NCBI GenBank assembly: GCA_905160935.1
Contig: CAJHZI010000548.1
Span: forward strand, 1 to 64,000
Length of the DNA: 64,000 nucleotides
Direction of reading: 5' to 3'
Origin: Enchytraeus crypticus
Lineage: Eukaryota; Annelida; Clitellata; Enchytraeida; Enchytraeidae
Shown: positions 47,801-59,187 of the stretch, in pieces
Layout: every line of letters starts with the position of its first letter
How positions within the stretch are numbered: position 1 is the first letter of the stretch
Program-made: the position numbers and the translations under genes
Notes under the pieces: model-generated
The model's input: only the letters and a program-made list of their open reading frames with translations
What the model was told of the DNA's origin: nothing
Database searches by the model: none

Positions 47801-50772
47801 AATTAATCAAGATCCAACTATTCAATGCCAATTAAATCAACAGCATGCTCTATATTTCTGTACTTAACACACTACGTACACACATGCAAAAAGCTTGTCT
47901 CTTTCATCAGGGGTTTAAGCTCTAAACTTACATATTAACCTCTGTATTGTACCGACTGATAACAATAAGTCAAAAGACAAGCAACCTATACCACAAGCCT
48001 ACTTTACAGATACTTTCTCTACAAGATAAAATTGAAAACTAAACTTAGATTATTGTTACAATACCTGTCCCATTTTTCTAAGCTCGAAGTGCATAGCTAT
48101 ATCACGAGTCTCTCTCTCTTAGCGCACTGCCCACTATATAAACCCTCTACTCATCTCTATCTTCCGTCTTTTTCTTCATGTCCACATATGAGTGAATCTT
48201 TAAATTATTTACAACACTCTTTTTGATTTACCTCATTCATGGGGGATTCCGCTTATGATGAGGTGGGCTCCTTATGCCTTCGTCAGCTTCGACTAACATG
48301 CATTTACAGGGCAGGGGCGTCATTCCCTGAGAAAACAATCCTGTTTGCCCATAATAACCCCAGACTCATATCATGAGTCTGATCGACTAAATCTTAATTG
48401 ACTGCTGGACCACCAACCTCTCCAGCCTTGCTGTTACGCCTCAGGAAGTGTATGGGCAGAGGACGCCCGAGCTGAAAGTCTAGAGCAGCGAGCACGTTAC
48501 ACTCCATCTGTCTCATCTCTGCACTCGTGTATGCGTTGTCGGTGATGTAGATGAAGTCAGCAACCTCTGGTGCATACATTTCCTCGTACTTAGCAGCTAT
48601 CCACATACACGTCACGCCAACCAGCTGCAGCTTGTTCCTCGGTACATTCTCTTTCTAAACACAACCAAACAAGATCAGATGAATCATTAGTTTGCTTGTT
48701 GTAAACACATTAACTGACTTGGTTAAATTATTCAGACAACACTACTATCGCAGTTCAATGCCAATCAATCAATAGGTATATTTTAAAAGCACCATTCTAC
48801 GCTAAAAGCTGGTAAAGCTAAGGTTAACGTCAGTTTCCTCACTCGAACGTGATGTCCGTGACGGGCGAGCCCAGGATTTGAACCCCGCACATACTGATCC
48901 GCGGTCACAGCGGATCAGTATGCGGCACAAGCCACAGTGGTGCTGAATAGACCAAGAAAGTCAAGTAGCCTGGTGGTAGGTATACTGGCACAACTGGTGT
49001 GGTGACCAGAACTTTGTAAGTCTGGAGTATGAGCCAACAATTGAGCTAACTACAGACTTTATCATCAAGTGGCTACAAATCTTTTTAAGGTCATATCTGT
49101 GTCAGTCGCCTCTTACAAACACGTGCAGTTGTCGGTAGATTCAATTCTCAATTTTTCCGGCCCTATTTGGATAATAGAGAGTATCGATAAGGCCATAAAA
49201 CGTATGACACGACTATATTGGTTAAACCTTAATAGGTTATTAAATTACAAGTAAAAGGCTTTGCAATAATAAACACAACAATTCTCTCATCAAATAGCCA
49301 CAGTAGCAGTGAATGGCTTATACCTGTCAAGCACATATATCGCACGTAAATTAACGTACGCAAGAGACAACGAGCGCACACCTGTAGATAGCGGTCCAGA
49401 ATGCAGACAGTGAGGAAGAGAGTCTCCTGCAGGAGCTGAAAGCGGAGATGAACCTGAATGAGCCAGTCGATCAATATGCCGCGCATGCGCCCGTTGATCT
49501 CAGTCTGATTGGACAGACAGTGTGGCCTGATGCTAAATCTTGTTTCCAGTTCTCTCATGTACTCGTAGATGTCGTTGACGTACTCGCTGACAAGCTGCGG
49601 GTTGTTGGCATCGTCTGCGTCGATGTCCAGTACATTGAGCTTCCACATCTGCTTGCTGAATGCCTCTTCCTCTCCGTCCAGCGACACGAGGCTCACGTCC
49701 ATCGGCACGGTGTCGCAGGCTGGCTCCGGCTCTGTCGAGGCTTTCGTCGACGGCACATCTTGCTGAGTGGAAAGGATCTCTGGTACAGTCTACAGCAAGA
49801 CATACTACTGCGTATATCACCATGCAGGGGCACGAAAGTGAAGAGAGAAAGTAAGCAGAGAAAAAGAGGGGAAGAGAGAGATTCTATCTTTACTGAATCT
49901 TTTTTTACTTAATTTTTCATTAAGTAAATGAAGACATAAAGCACTATCGTCTCAAAACGTATTGATCATAAGAATAGCAATCGAATAAACTATAGCAGTC
50001 ACTTCCACATAGTCACATTCAAATTTGGGGCATATACCACTGACTGATAGATACTTAATGATAGTTCCAGTCAGAGCAGAGAGGCAATTGGAATTAATTA
50101 TACTTTTAAAAATGGACTTGAAACCTAAACTTTTGACTCTAGTCAAATATATTATCACAGAGCAAAGGCTGATCAGAGAAATGTCACTACAGAATCCGAC
50201 TTTCCATTATTGATGAACACCAAAATTTTGCCACAGTATCAATGTACATCCTGCATTATTGTGGCATTTTTGTATTTCAAAATTCTCTAATTGTTTCAAA
50301 ATACTATGAAATTTATTATTATCTCTCTCTCTTACTGCACTGCCTAGTGGCAGGTCCATGATATATAACGCCTCCACTCATCTCTATCTTCCGCTCTCCT
50401 CTTCATTTCCACATAAGAGTGGATCTTTAAATATCTATAACATTCCTATTGATACACCATTATTCAAAGGGAAAATCTGAAATACGACGAGGTGGGCCCC
50501 CTATGCCCTTCCCCAGCTTTGACTAACATTTACTGAGCAGGGTCGTCATTCCCTGAGAAAACTATCCTGTCTACTCAAATCCCATCTGGTTATTACTCTA
50601 ACAGTTAATACTTAACGAGGAGAGAAGAGCAGACTAAACACAAACCTCAACAGCTGTTGGCTCCGGTGGACCAGTCTTAATGACCTCTGGTACGACCTCC
50701 TTCACTGACTCTATCGTCTGCTGTGTCTGCCTGGCCAGCCTACCCTTCACAGGCTCTGCCTTCTGTACAGTC

Positions 50773-50830
<58 letters not shown>

Positions 50831-52726
50831 CATACTATAGAGAAATGATCAACTACTTTGATATCTATCACTTTTAATACCACATGTTAAATCCGTTAGG
50901 CAATTTTGTCCATTTTCCGTATAACCAGTCCAGTGAATGTCCGAGATTTTACTCTCAGCTCAGCACGGCTGGGATTCGAATCCACAAGGGTCTAATTCAC
51001 CTCAGGGTCTGTCATTTGAAACTTCACGACGTTATCTACATCTCTAACCATTGCGCTATTGAGACAGTCACATCAACCAATCTACATGCTTCTACAGTCT
51101 ACGAAGAGTTAACCAAGAAGAGCTGGATAAATAAAACAATTACAATTTTATTGCTATAGTTTAAAAGTCTATAAAAGTTTTAACATCCTAACCTAGGCAA
51201 TTTACATTTAAACCTTTTTAAATCATACGTAGCCTAAATTAATTCACATCTTAAAGCCAAGATGTGAATTAAAAAGGCCTAAGTTCATATCTCTGCAGAA
51301 ATAAATAAATGAAACCGTTTGAATGGAAATGTTACAAAAACTTCAAATGAAGGGTTAAATCCTTCAGCAAATGCTGGCCCTTGAGAAAAGTCATCACCAA
51401 CGAACCAACAAAACCAAAATTCAAGCGTACCTTAGGATCCCCAGGTTTCTGGCTGTTTTGAATAGCGGGACGGTTTGAGAGGTTTCCCAGGGCAGCACGA
51501 GTCTGTCGTGCCGGTGGAGCGGCAGTCTTACCAGCCACCTTCTTATCCATGCCTCCAAACCTCTGGTTGTCTGCATTGCGCGAGTTCATGAAGCTGGAAG
51601 TCTATAAGCACACAAAATCCTATTAAATATTTATCAGTTTATATTTCTCATTACTATGTATTTTGTTCAAGGAATTACAGCGCCACTTAGCCATTTTAAA
51701 AGGCTTGAGAGAAGTATTAAAATAGCACTTTAGTATTCAAATAGTAATATTTGTAACACTTTTCACTGAAATTTTAATAGTTAAATGAATACGAAACTAG
51801 AATGGAGTTATTATTTAAAACAATTAGGGGTTGGCTGGCTAAGACAGCAGCTTTCTTGCAGGATAAACAAGAGATTGAGGGTTCAGAGTTCAATAAGTCT
51901 CATCCACTATCACTGTAGTTCAGAAACAGGTGTTAAACTTAAGCTTTACCATGGACACTGGACAATACAATTTCAGACTTATTATATACCTAATAATATT
52001 GTATTAATTAGTAAAGTTCCTATATTTTAAAAAGGCTTTTTTTAAAGTTGAGTTTCAAACCAGTAAATTAAATAAATTAATAAAATTATATTTAAAACTG
52101 GTTCACAGGTTCTCCTTTAGAATCATTCCATATATACTTTGCTAGAGACACTTCCTTATTTTAGAGTTCTTCTAAGTTTGAATCTAGCTCCAATCTTTTG
52201 AACTTATTTTTGGCTTAGTTTAGAAAATATTTCTGCTGTTACTTCGTTGGAATAACTTCTTAGGGGTAAACCTGTAACAGCACCGTCAATGGCACCGTCA
52301 ACAGCACCGTCAAAAGCGTATGTTCAGTTATGTAAGGCACTCCTAGTATGTACCTACATTGTCAGTATAACCAACGTCTTGTCTAGGTTTTTAGTAACAG
52401 CTCTCTAAACTTTAGAGAAACGGCACCGGCTGCAATTGATGCTCTATCAAAAGGCAAAGATTACCCATAACCACGGAGAGGAAGGAGGAAATGGGCTAAA
52501 CAAGCATCTGTGCTTCCTGACCCAGCGTGCCGTTATGTTATTCTCAACGAGAAAACTGACGTCAAACAATAAATATTACCGTTTGGTTTGTACAAAATAA
52601 AGTACTGCAGTATAACAGGATAATAACAGAAGAGCCATACAAGTTCAGGCACGAATTACAGCATAACAATGTTTATAATTTCATTAATTTTCTACTTACG
52701 CCATTCGAGGAGCGTTGAAAGGCCAT
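44864..52726 (-). CDS. CCNB: G2/mitotic-specific cyclin B, complete
   Basis: Cyclin B activates CDK1 for mitotic entry and is destroyed at anaphase through APC/C. Exons in gene order: 52726-52700, 51601-51431, 50762-50646, 49789-49382, 48654-48418, 47377-47237, 45094-44864. Every exon is a multiple of three and they total 443 residues. Start MAFQRSSNG; destruction box RAALGNLSN at residues 44-52, the canonical RxxLxxLxN. Residues ~65-160 are a Lys/Gln/Pro/Glu linker. The N-terminal cyclin box includes [28 protein letters not shown] (~207) and [13 protein letters not shown]. The [20 protein letters not shown] stretch is diagnostic for B-type rather than A-type cyclins. The C-terminal cyclin box ends with [13 protein letters not shown]. 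The gene is intact although intron 6 holds an antisense LINE fragment and introns 2-5 hold SINE/LINE pieces. I cannot separate B1, B2 or a single ancestral B. Confidence 0.97.
45500..47212 (+). mobile_element. RTE/BovB-like LINE, 5'-truncated and degenerate (copy 1)
   Basis: This lies in cyclin B intron 6, antisense to the gene. The visible protein starts just before the reverse transcriptase domain ([12 protein letters not shown]), so the endonuclease is lost. RT landmarks: [27 protein letters not shown], and [11 protein letters not shown] where YADD is expected. The C-terminal part ([19 protein letters not shown], ending in a [12 protein letters not shown] motif) is an open frame at 46477-47196. 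Stops or frameshifts occur near 45898, 46210 and 46464. The 3' end is (ATC)n. Assignment to the RTE/BovB clade rests on the remembered C-terminal motif and is not certain. Confidence 0.85.
47455..47512 (+). repeat. ~270-bp repeat, 3' end
   Basis: ACTGAGATTCAAGGGAAGAT with a GACGATGAT tail, in cyclin B intron 5. Confidence 0.7.
48105..48380 (-). mobile_element. LINE family 2 fragment plus adjoining repeat
   Basis: The end at CTCTCTCTCTTAGCGCACTG matches 39590 and 50330. It is followed by GATGAGGTGGGCTCCTTATG and CGTCATTCCCTGAGAAAAC, shared only with 50490-50560. Together they define a ~270-bp unit in cyclin B intron 5. Confidence 0.7.
48807..48965 (-). mobile_element. tRNA-derived SINE family B
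   Basis: Tail CGAGTGAGGAAACTGACGTT on minus, B box GGGTTCAAATCC, and an anticodon-region CGCGGATCAGTATG. A short inverted duplication of GATCCGC follows at 48895-48915. It lies in cyclin B intron 4. Confidence 0.82.
50325..50590 (-). mobile_element. LINE family 2 fragment plus adjoining repeat
   Basis: Same two-part structure as 48105-48380: CTCTCTCTTACTGCACTGCC, then CTTCATTTCCACATAAGAGT and GACGAGGTGGGCCCCCTATG. It lies in cyclin B intron 3. Confidence 0.7.
50775..50827. repeat. (AAT)n microsatellite, SINE tail
   Basis: About 17 AAT units join directly to the 3' end of the family A SINE at 50828. They probably grew from its tail. They lie 13 bp from the cyclin B exon 3 acceptor. Confidence 0.9.
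50828..51067 (-). mobile_element. tRNA-derived SINE family A
   Basis: A full copy on minus: head TGTCTCAATAGCGCAATGG with the A box, B box GGATTCGAATCCC, and the (ATT)n tail noted separately. It lies in cyclin B intron 2. Confidence 0.92.
51068..51430. other. Rest of cyclin B intron 2
   Basis: AT-rich. It contains a perfect inverted repeat, AATTCACATCTTAAAGCC against its complement, near 51240-51272. No other feature was seen. Confidence 0.5.
52425..52580 (+). mobile_element. 5S-derived SINE, 3' part
   Basis: CGGCACCGGCTGCAATTGAT and CCACGGAGAGGAAGGAGGAA match the body of the 42230 and 61267 copies. This copy continues to GAGAAAACTGACGTCAAAC, so it shows the full 3' end. It lies in cyclin B intron 1. 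Confidence 0.8.
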
Positions 52727-53268
52727 GTTGTAGACAAGAGGTGCTAGAGAATTAGGCGAGCCGAACAAATAATGACCAGTGGTCAGTAACTGCTAGAAAT
52801 AAATAACCGCAAACTGACCATTACACTATTTTAAATCCCTAATCAACCTTGCCCTTCAATCAATTAGGCCTACACTGCGCTGTTATTGGTCATTATTCCT
52901 AGGCCGTTTAGCATAGATAAAGTTGCAAAACCGCAACAAAGCAACAACAACATCAGAAATTGCTTTTAAATGTTGTACATGTTTGTATACTTTTCAAAGA
53001 TTCTAAATTTAGAGATAGTCAGTCAGCCCCCATTTTGTTTATAGATAGTCAGTCCGCCGGCATTTATTTCAGTACTAAAAAACTAAAAAGGAAAAAAGTA
53101 TGTAAAAGTAGAAGTTTCACGAAACTACGGTGGCTCGCAACTGCCATCTAATTTCTTAACTTTCTTTTATTAAAAAAAAACAAATTTCTTGTTACTATAA
53201 ATAGCCACTTTGTTACTATAAATAGCACACTAGCAGTATCTATATCTCACATAGTCGATAATAATAAT
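52727..53268. other. Cyclin B upstream region
   Basis: The cyclin B promoter (gene on -) should be here. A CHR-like TTTGAA or CCAAT box may be present, but I see no arrangement strong enough to call. No gene was recognised. Confidence 0.4.
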
Positions 53269-53269
53269 A

Positions 53270-53514
53270 ACACACATCATAGTGAAATGATCAACTATGT
53301 TGATATCTATCACTTTTAATACCACATGTTATAACCGTTAGGCAATTTAGACCATTTTCCTTGTAGCCAGTCCAGTGAATGTCCGAGATTTTACTCTCAG
53401 ATAAGCGCGGCTGGGATTCGAATCCAGGAGAGTTCAATTCACCTCAGGGTCTGTCATTTAAACTTCATGACGTTATCTACACCCTTAGCCATTGCGCTAT
53501 TGAGACATTCTAAA
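53270..53514 (-). mobile_element. tRNA-derived SINE family A, best full-length copy
   Basis: Reading on minus from 53514: GAATGTCTCAATAGCGCAAT head, A box TAGCGCAATGG at 53499-53489, B box GGATTCGAATCC near 53425-53413, then a ~150-bp tRNA-unrelated body, and an (ATT)n tail at 53268-53260. The spacing of the two boxes, ~70 bp, fits a RNA polymerase III promoter. Confidence 0.93.
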
Positions 53515-53520
53515 AAAACG

Positions 53521-53838
53521 ATGACAACATCCAGCACTGGATCTTGAATCAAAGGCTAGCTCTGTGCAAAAAATAAAGTTTATTGTCCATGACAACATCG
53601 AGCACTCGATGTTAAACCAAAGCCAAACCGATGAGCACAAAATTAGATCAAAAACGGTGCAAATCCAAAATTCCGTTAATTAGTTATACTCAGTCAATTC
53701 GTTTATGAAAACATCGAGCACTCGATCTCGAGCCAAAGCCAAACCGATGAGCACAAAATTAGATCAAAAACGGTGCAAATTCAAAATTCCGTTAATTAGT
53801 TATACTCAGTCAATTCGTTTATAAAAACATCGAGCACT
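53521..53838. repeat. ~120-bp tandem repeat containing GACAACATCGAGCAC
   Basis: Two close copies (from about 53583 and 53706) and one diverged partial copy (53521). Shared text includes AACATCGAGCACTCGAT and CAAAGCCAAACCGATGAGCA. Inverted relatives lie at 53970-54000 and 41845-41870, and another relative is split by the hAT element at 58062-58640. Confidence 0.85.
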
Positions 53839-53842
53839 CAAT

Positions 53843-53937
53843 CTCACAATTTGAACCCACAAGGGTTCAAATCACCTCAGGATCTGTCGTTTAAAAGTTC
53901 ATGACGTTACCCCTACGCTATTGAGACATTCAATTAA
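53843..53937 (-). mobile_element. tRNA-derived SINE family A, head only
   Basis: It contains the tRNA-like head with a TTGAACCC B-box variant but not the body. It sits at the end of the 120-bp tandem repeat. Confidence 0.7.
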
Positions 53938-54299
53938 CAATATAATCTGTTCAATCTGTTCAATAGTGCTCGATGTTGTCATTGATGACTGTAGCATTCT
54001 AATTGTTGCTATGTTATGTTATATATTTAGTATATATTTATCAGTCCATGCACTGGCTAATGTGGGTTCCCAGAGTGTAGAGGAATAATAAGATATAGAA
54101 TAATTTATGAATAAGACACGTGGAAGGAGGAATGAGATAGAGCTGAAGGTCAAGGTGAAGGACTCGGACATAATAATAATATACTATTAATATTAATAAT
54201 AAAGAAGTAATAAATAATAGTAATTATAGCTATAGTTTCATCTCATTCAAAGCTGATATCAGGGATTCCATGGTATATACATGTATAGGCCTATATAAT

Positions 54300-54315
54300 T
54301 ATACACATATATATG

Positions 54316-54347
<32 letters not shown>

Positions 54348-54393
54348 ATTATATATATATATATATTTATATATAATTATACATATATATATA
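54300..54393. repeat. (AT)n-rich microsatellite
   Basis: ATATAT runs with TTATATATAATT interruptions. Confidence 0.9.
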
Positions 54394-54394
54394 T

Positions 54395-54548
54395 CTTTTC
54401 TCTCTCTTACTGCACTGCCTATTGGCAGGTCCATGGTAAATAACGCCTCCACTCTTCTCTGTCTTAATTCCGCCTTCCTCTTCATTTCCACGTTTGAGTG
54501 GGTCTTTAAACCATCTAACATACCTAATCTCGGTCTTCCCCTGCCACT
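54395..54548 (-). mobile_element. 3' fragment of LINE family 2 between AT microsatellites
   Basis: The minus strand reads [20 protein letters not shown] followed by [14 protein letters not shown], the best-preserved end of this family. AT microsatellites lie on both sides. Confidence 0.8.
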
Positions 54549-54552
54549 ATAT

Positions 54553-54576
54553 AAATTTATATATATATATATATAC

Positions 54577-54662
<86 letters not shown>
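54553..54662. repeat. (AT)n(AC)n microsatellite
   Basis: AT, then a short CACACA block, then a long AT run directly abutting LINE copy 2. Confidence 0.95.
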
Positions 54663-54663
<1 letters not shown>

Positions 54664-54664
<1 letters not shown>

Positions 54665-56237
54665 GCCGTCAAAAGTCAAGATGAACAGTTAGGAGAGCTC
54701 ATCCTGCAAGATGAACAGTTAGGAGAGCTCATCCTGCAAGATTACCTTGTGAACCGAGTATCCTCCTATCAGAAGTTGAATGGGCCTTGAAGCAGCTTCC
54801 ATCAAGAAAGGCCCCGGGGGTGGATGGGATACCAGCGGAATTACTTCGAGCGATACCAATTCAAGCACTGACAGCCTTGTTTGAAAGATATGGGAAACAG
54901 GATCTTGGCCAAGCAACTGGAAACGGTCAGTCTTCATACCAATACCGAAATAGGGCGATTCTAAAGACTGCGCAAACTACCGTACGATCGCTTTAATCCC
55001 ACACGCAAGCAAGATCCTTCTAAAAAATTTCAGCAACGCATGAGTACAATCATAGATCGTGAAATGCCGGATGTGCAGGGGGGTTTCCGTCGTGGTAGTG
55101 GCACTCGTGATCACATTGCAAATTTGCGGTGGATCTCGGGAAAATCGCGGGAATATCAAAAGATTTAATATGTACGCAGAAGCAGTATTGCGGAAGGTAG
55201 ATATGATTGAATCAACTGTAGGTATGAAAATTGGTGGGAGAAACATCAACAACCTGAGGTATACGGATGATACCACTCTCCTCGCGGAGAGCAGGGAAGG
55301 TCTGGAACAGTTCATATTAAAGGTTAAAGAAGAAAGCGAAAAGCTGGCTTGTTCCTCAACATTAGGAAAACCAAGATCATGACAACTGATGTTGCTGAAA
55401 CCAAAATCAGAATTAACAATGAAGATATTGAGACAGTCAACGATTTCGTCTTTCTTGGTTCTAAAATCGTCCGTGACGGAGAATCAGGACCAGAGATAAA
55501 ACGGCGGATTGCAATGGGGCGCACTGCAATGATTGGCATGATGAAAATTTGGAAGGGTAAGGACATAAGCCTCGTTACCAAATGCAGGATAGTCAATGCG
55601 ATAGTCTTCCAAATTGTCACATATGGATGCGAAAGTTGGACGCTAATAAAGGCGGATAGAAGGAGAATCGACGCCTTCGAGCTTTGGTGTTGGAGACGCG
55701 TGTTACGAGTCCCGTGGACGGCTAAAGTTAACAATAGAGATAAAAAGTAAACACGCATTATAGTGAATAATCAACTATGTTGATATCTATCACTTTTAAA
55801 ACCACATGTTTAATCCGTTAGGCAATTTAGACCATTTTCCGTATACAGTCCAGTGAATGTCTGAGATTTTACTCTCAGATCAACGCGGCTAGGATTCGAA
55901 CCCACGAGGGTTCAAATCGCCTCAGGATCTGTCATTTAAAACTTCATGACAGATGTGCTAGATCGCATAAAACCAAGTATTTCTCTTGAAGGGAAGATCA
56001 CAAAGCAAAGGTTGGCATACTTTGGACATGTCATGCAAGCGAGTTCAATTGAGAAATCAATTATGCTAGGACAGGTCATTGGAAAAAGGAGGAAAGGTCG
56101 TCAAAGAACGCGTAGGCTTGATACTGTAGAATTTGACCTTAACACCAGCATAGCGGATATGAGGGAGGCAGTAAGAAATCGTGATACATGGAGATACATA
56201 AAGTGTCCAAGAGTCGGCTTCGACTGAATGGATTACT
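54664..56237 (+). mobile_element. RTE/BovB-like LINE, degenerate (copy 2) with nested SINE
   Basis: Closely similar to copy 1 from the [18 protein letters not shown] stretch to the C-terminus. It differs by a deletion near 55165 that joins the SREYQK region directly to [11 protein letters not shown], removing the RT segment with FIDYTKAFD. Several frameshifts and a family A SINE at 55747-55950 also break it. The motif reads LRYTDDTTLLA (YTDD). It lies between cyclin B and the 63-kb gene and cannot encode a working enzyme. Confidence 0.87.
55747..55952 (-). mobile_element. tRNA-derived SINE family A inserted in LINE copy 2
   Basis: It interrupts the LINE between AAAGTTAACAATAGAG and GTGCTAGATCGCATAAAA, which are contiguous in copy 1 at 46890-46925. 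AGAT appears at both edges as a possible short target duplication. The B box GGGTTCGAATCC is intact. Confidence 0.93.

Positions 56238-56239
<2 letters not shown>

Positions 56240-56303
<64 letters not shown>
56240..56303. repeat. (AT)n microsatellite at the LINE 3' end
   Basis: A pure AT run starts directly after the ACTCATCAT end of LINE copy 2. Confidence 0.95.
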
Positions 56304-56306
<3 letters not shown>

Positions 56307-57236
56307 TTTTTGAATTATATAGTAAATGGCTTCTTAGGTGGTTTCCCGTTATCTTTCTCAGTTCATGCTCAGCCTCCTCTTACGACACGTGCAGTTAGCG
56401 ATTGTTATTCTCTTCTTTATTGTCCCGGTCATAACACGGGAATGTGCAGCAGATCGATATATTTTTTGCCGCCGGTTATCAGGTAATAAAACACAAACGT
56501 CTAACATTTGGTTGCGCAAGACGACGCAGACAGAATGCACTTAATTTGTGCGTGGTTATACGGCGAGGCAGTGCGCACGCTTTGCAATCATCCAGCTCTT
56601 GAAAGGGATTAGACTTAAGCTGTCTGTAAGCAGGTCGTAGCACTTATATAAGATTTAGCAAATTATAATTCATATTTTGTTGTCAGGTAGACAAGATACA
56701 TGCAGTTAGCATAATCCTACGTTTATTCTATGCATTGTCCTCTGAACTTAACGAAAATTGCTGCTATTTTAGAACAACATGTGACCTCATTTCAACCAAT
56801 GATAGACGAGGGTTGTTTACTTCGGCTCATCACTTAGATTTACTTCTTCCACGATAGAAAATCTCCCATTTGACCTGATTTTATTACAACGGTCAGGCTT
56901 ATGTGCTTATTTGCAAACTGTTATCTATAACGATAATTTGAAACAGGATCGGCGCAGTTATTATTATTAGACTGCTAAACTCCTCTGGCTTCATTAAACA
57001 ATAAACATGTATAGTCGAAGCCGATGAACGAAAATGAATGGTGAATATTTAAAAAATATTAAAAATCCAAAATCCAAGAAACCGGTATAAACTTTCCAGT
57101 CTCTATTTAAAATTACATAAAATTTGGTTCTAGCTTGACAGACTCATTAACCTGTAAAAGTGTATTACCGTTTCAGCAAAAATTATAATTAAAGCTACTA
57201 GAATAATTATATTTACTTATTATTTATATTTACGAA
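56304..57236. other. Intergenic; no gene recognised
   Basis: CTCTTACGACACGTGCAGTTAG near 56375 is a reverse-orientation fragment of the ~270-bp repeat head (compare 49092-49125). I see nothing else. Confidence 0.5.
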
Positions 57237-57390
57237 GGGAGTAAACTCTCGGGCATTCACAGGACCCCGGTAATATGGACAATCGATTATGGTCTGTCTA
57301 CCAATTGAAACCTGTAGTATAAAACGTACATATTATCATGAATGAATTATCATTAACTATAATGTGTTAACTTTTTTTTTTTTTTTTTTA
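57237..57390 (+). mobile_element. Old, diverged SINE family A body with poly-T end
   Basis: GAGTAAACTCTCGGGCATTC, then CAATCGATTATGGTCTGTC and ATTAACTATAATGTGTTAAC parallel the family A body in the + orientation. It ends in a T18-like run. Confidence 0.65.
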
Positions 57391-58061
57391 GGAATATTTC
57401 TATAGGTGAGAAATATGTTTAGACTTTAAGAAAGCAGTAAAAAATTATATTTTGAGTTGTAATTAGAATTATTAAAGATAAATAATTGAACAGTTATAAT
57501 AATTATTAATAGTTATCGGTAAAAAGGATTATTTCTCTAACACGCCTCGATATTATTTTATCGCAAATTTATCAAAAGATATGTGCGGAAATATTAAATC
57601 TGTAAAATAAATAGCATAATGGCGACGTCTGACGTCCATGGAGGCTAGAATAAGGCTATAATTATTATTATGTAATCATGTTCGGATACTCTCTGTAAAA
57701 GTTAGAAATCAATTAAATTTTAGTACATTATATGCGCCATCTTAAAAGATCAGGATATATACTGTCGATTATCTGGGGATCTAACTGCCATCTTCAGGTT
57801 CGTCATAATGCAGGTAGGCCTTGCATGTGCTAACCTAGAACTCTTATATTGACTTAATGTATAGAACGATTAAAAAGAGAATTGTGCTACGGTCATTCTT
57901 GAATAAAAAGCATTTCAGGACACAGCAAATTCCATTTTGATAAGCAATAAATTAATTATCTTTAAATATAGCAAGCAAATAAATGTTCCTGTAAAAATAT
58001 TTCTGTAAGAAAGAACTTTAACATAACATACATAACAATAATTAGGGTTGGTGTAATCTAT
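57391..58061. other. Intergenic; nothing recognised
   Basis: AT-rich sequence without named features. Its last ~15 bases belong to the GACAACAT repeat that the hAT element entered. Confidence 0.5.
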
Positions 58062-58069
58062 GACAACAT

Positions 58070-58559
58070 CAGGGGCGGATCCAGGAATTTTTTAAGGGGG
58101 GGCCCGAAAAAATTTTTTTGGACAGTGTACACATTTTTGCTTACGCCCGCCATCTTCGGGACGTGACGCAACCAGAAAAAAGAAAAAATGCTGTGGGGGG
58201 GCTCAGAATTTTTCAGCATACTACACATTTATTTTTCATTTTTATTTACACCCTTTTTCCTTTTATACAGTGGCTAAAGTGAAAATTGAGAGCTAATGGA
58301 ACTGTCAACATTTTTCGGGCCCTCCCTTCTGTCCTTCCGTTATATGGGCCCCTAGTGGGGCCCATATTTGAAAAAAATCCAGGTAGTCGGACTGTTCGAG
58401 TACCCTCTTGTACCCCCCTCCTAACCCCCCTAACGCCCTTAAAACATATTTACACCTAGAAATTGCATAGAAACAATGAAAATCTAGTTTAAATTTTTTT
58501 ATCGTCGGGTCTAAGGGGGGGGCCCGGGCCCCCTGGGCCCCCCCCTGGATCCGCCGCTG
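58070..58559. mobile_element. Non-autonomous hAT-like DNA transposon, 490 bp
   Basis: Terminal inverted repeats CAGGGGCGGATCCAGG (left) and, inverted, CAGCGGCGGATCCAGG (right), with one mismatch in 16. Both sides carry the 8-bp duplication GACAACAT (58062-58069 and 58560-58567), the hAT-type length. The subterminal sequence is G/C-run rich (GGGGGGGCCCG, GGCCCGGGCCCCC). There is no transposase frame. Confidence 0.92.
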
Positions 58560-58639
58560 GACAACATCGAGCACTATTGAGATGAATCCAAGCCAGTGAG
58601 CAAAAGAATGTCCTAAATGGTGTAAAGACTATACTTAGA

Positions 58640-59187
58640 AAACCAGTCCAAAGATAACTTAGGGAATTAAAGAACTTTAGGAGATTACGAGCAGGTTGCA
58701 ACTGGGTGGAAAAGAAATGGAAAACGTAGATCTTCAGCCGTCTTTGGAACTCCTCACAGGAAAGCAAATGCCGGTGTGATTCAGACGAAGACTTTTGAAG
58801 ATTTAATTTTTAATTTAAAATTTTTTTTACGGAAGTTATTAGTAAATTTTTGTTATTAATAATTATTACTTTTTGTATAGGCTTGCTGTTAAGTTTAAAT
58901 TAAAATGTAGAGTTAATAGAAGCAACTGAATTATTACTTGACAATTTTAGAATCTAGACCCAAAAACTTAATTTTATTCAACATTTCCAGGATTCATGAA
59001 TTTCAAAAATACTTTGTTTCATAATTGTTGTGTTGTCTGTACAGTGGAATGTTCGGACTACAGGATGAGGTGAAATGTTTGGACTTTTAAACTACAGAAC
59101 AATAAGCTTATAATCTCTTGTCAAAAGTCTTAATAAAGATAAAACTTTATTAATCACTATTGATTGATTATGGCTGGATTATCCCTG
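58640..59187. other. Intergenic; nothing recognised
   Basis: AT-rich sequence between the hAT element and the next ~270-bp repeat. Confidence 0.5.

Noticed and set aside
53270..53514. tRNA gene
   Set aside because: A and B boxes are good, but no cloverleaf or acceptor stem closes; many copies with a shared body identify it as a SINE.
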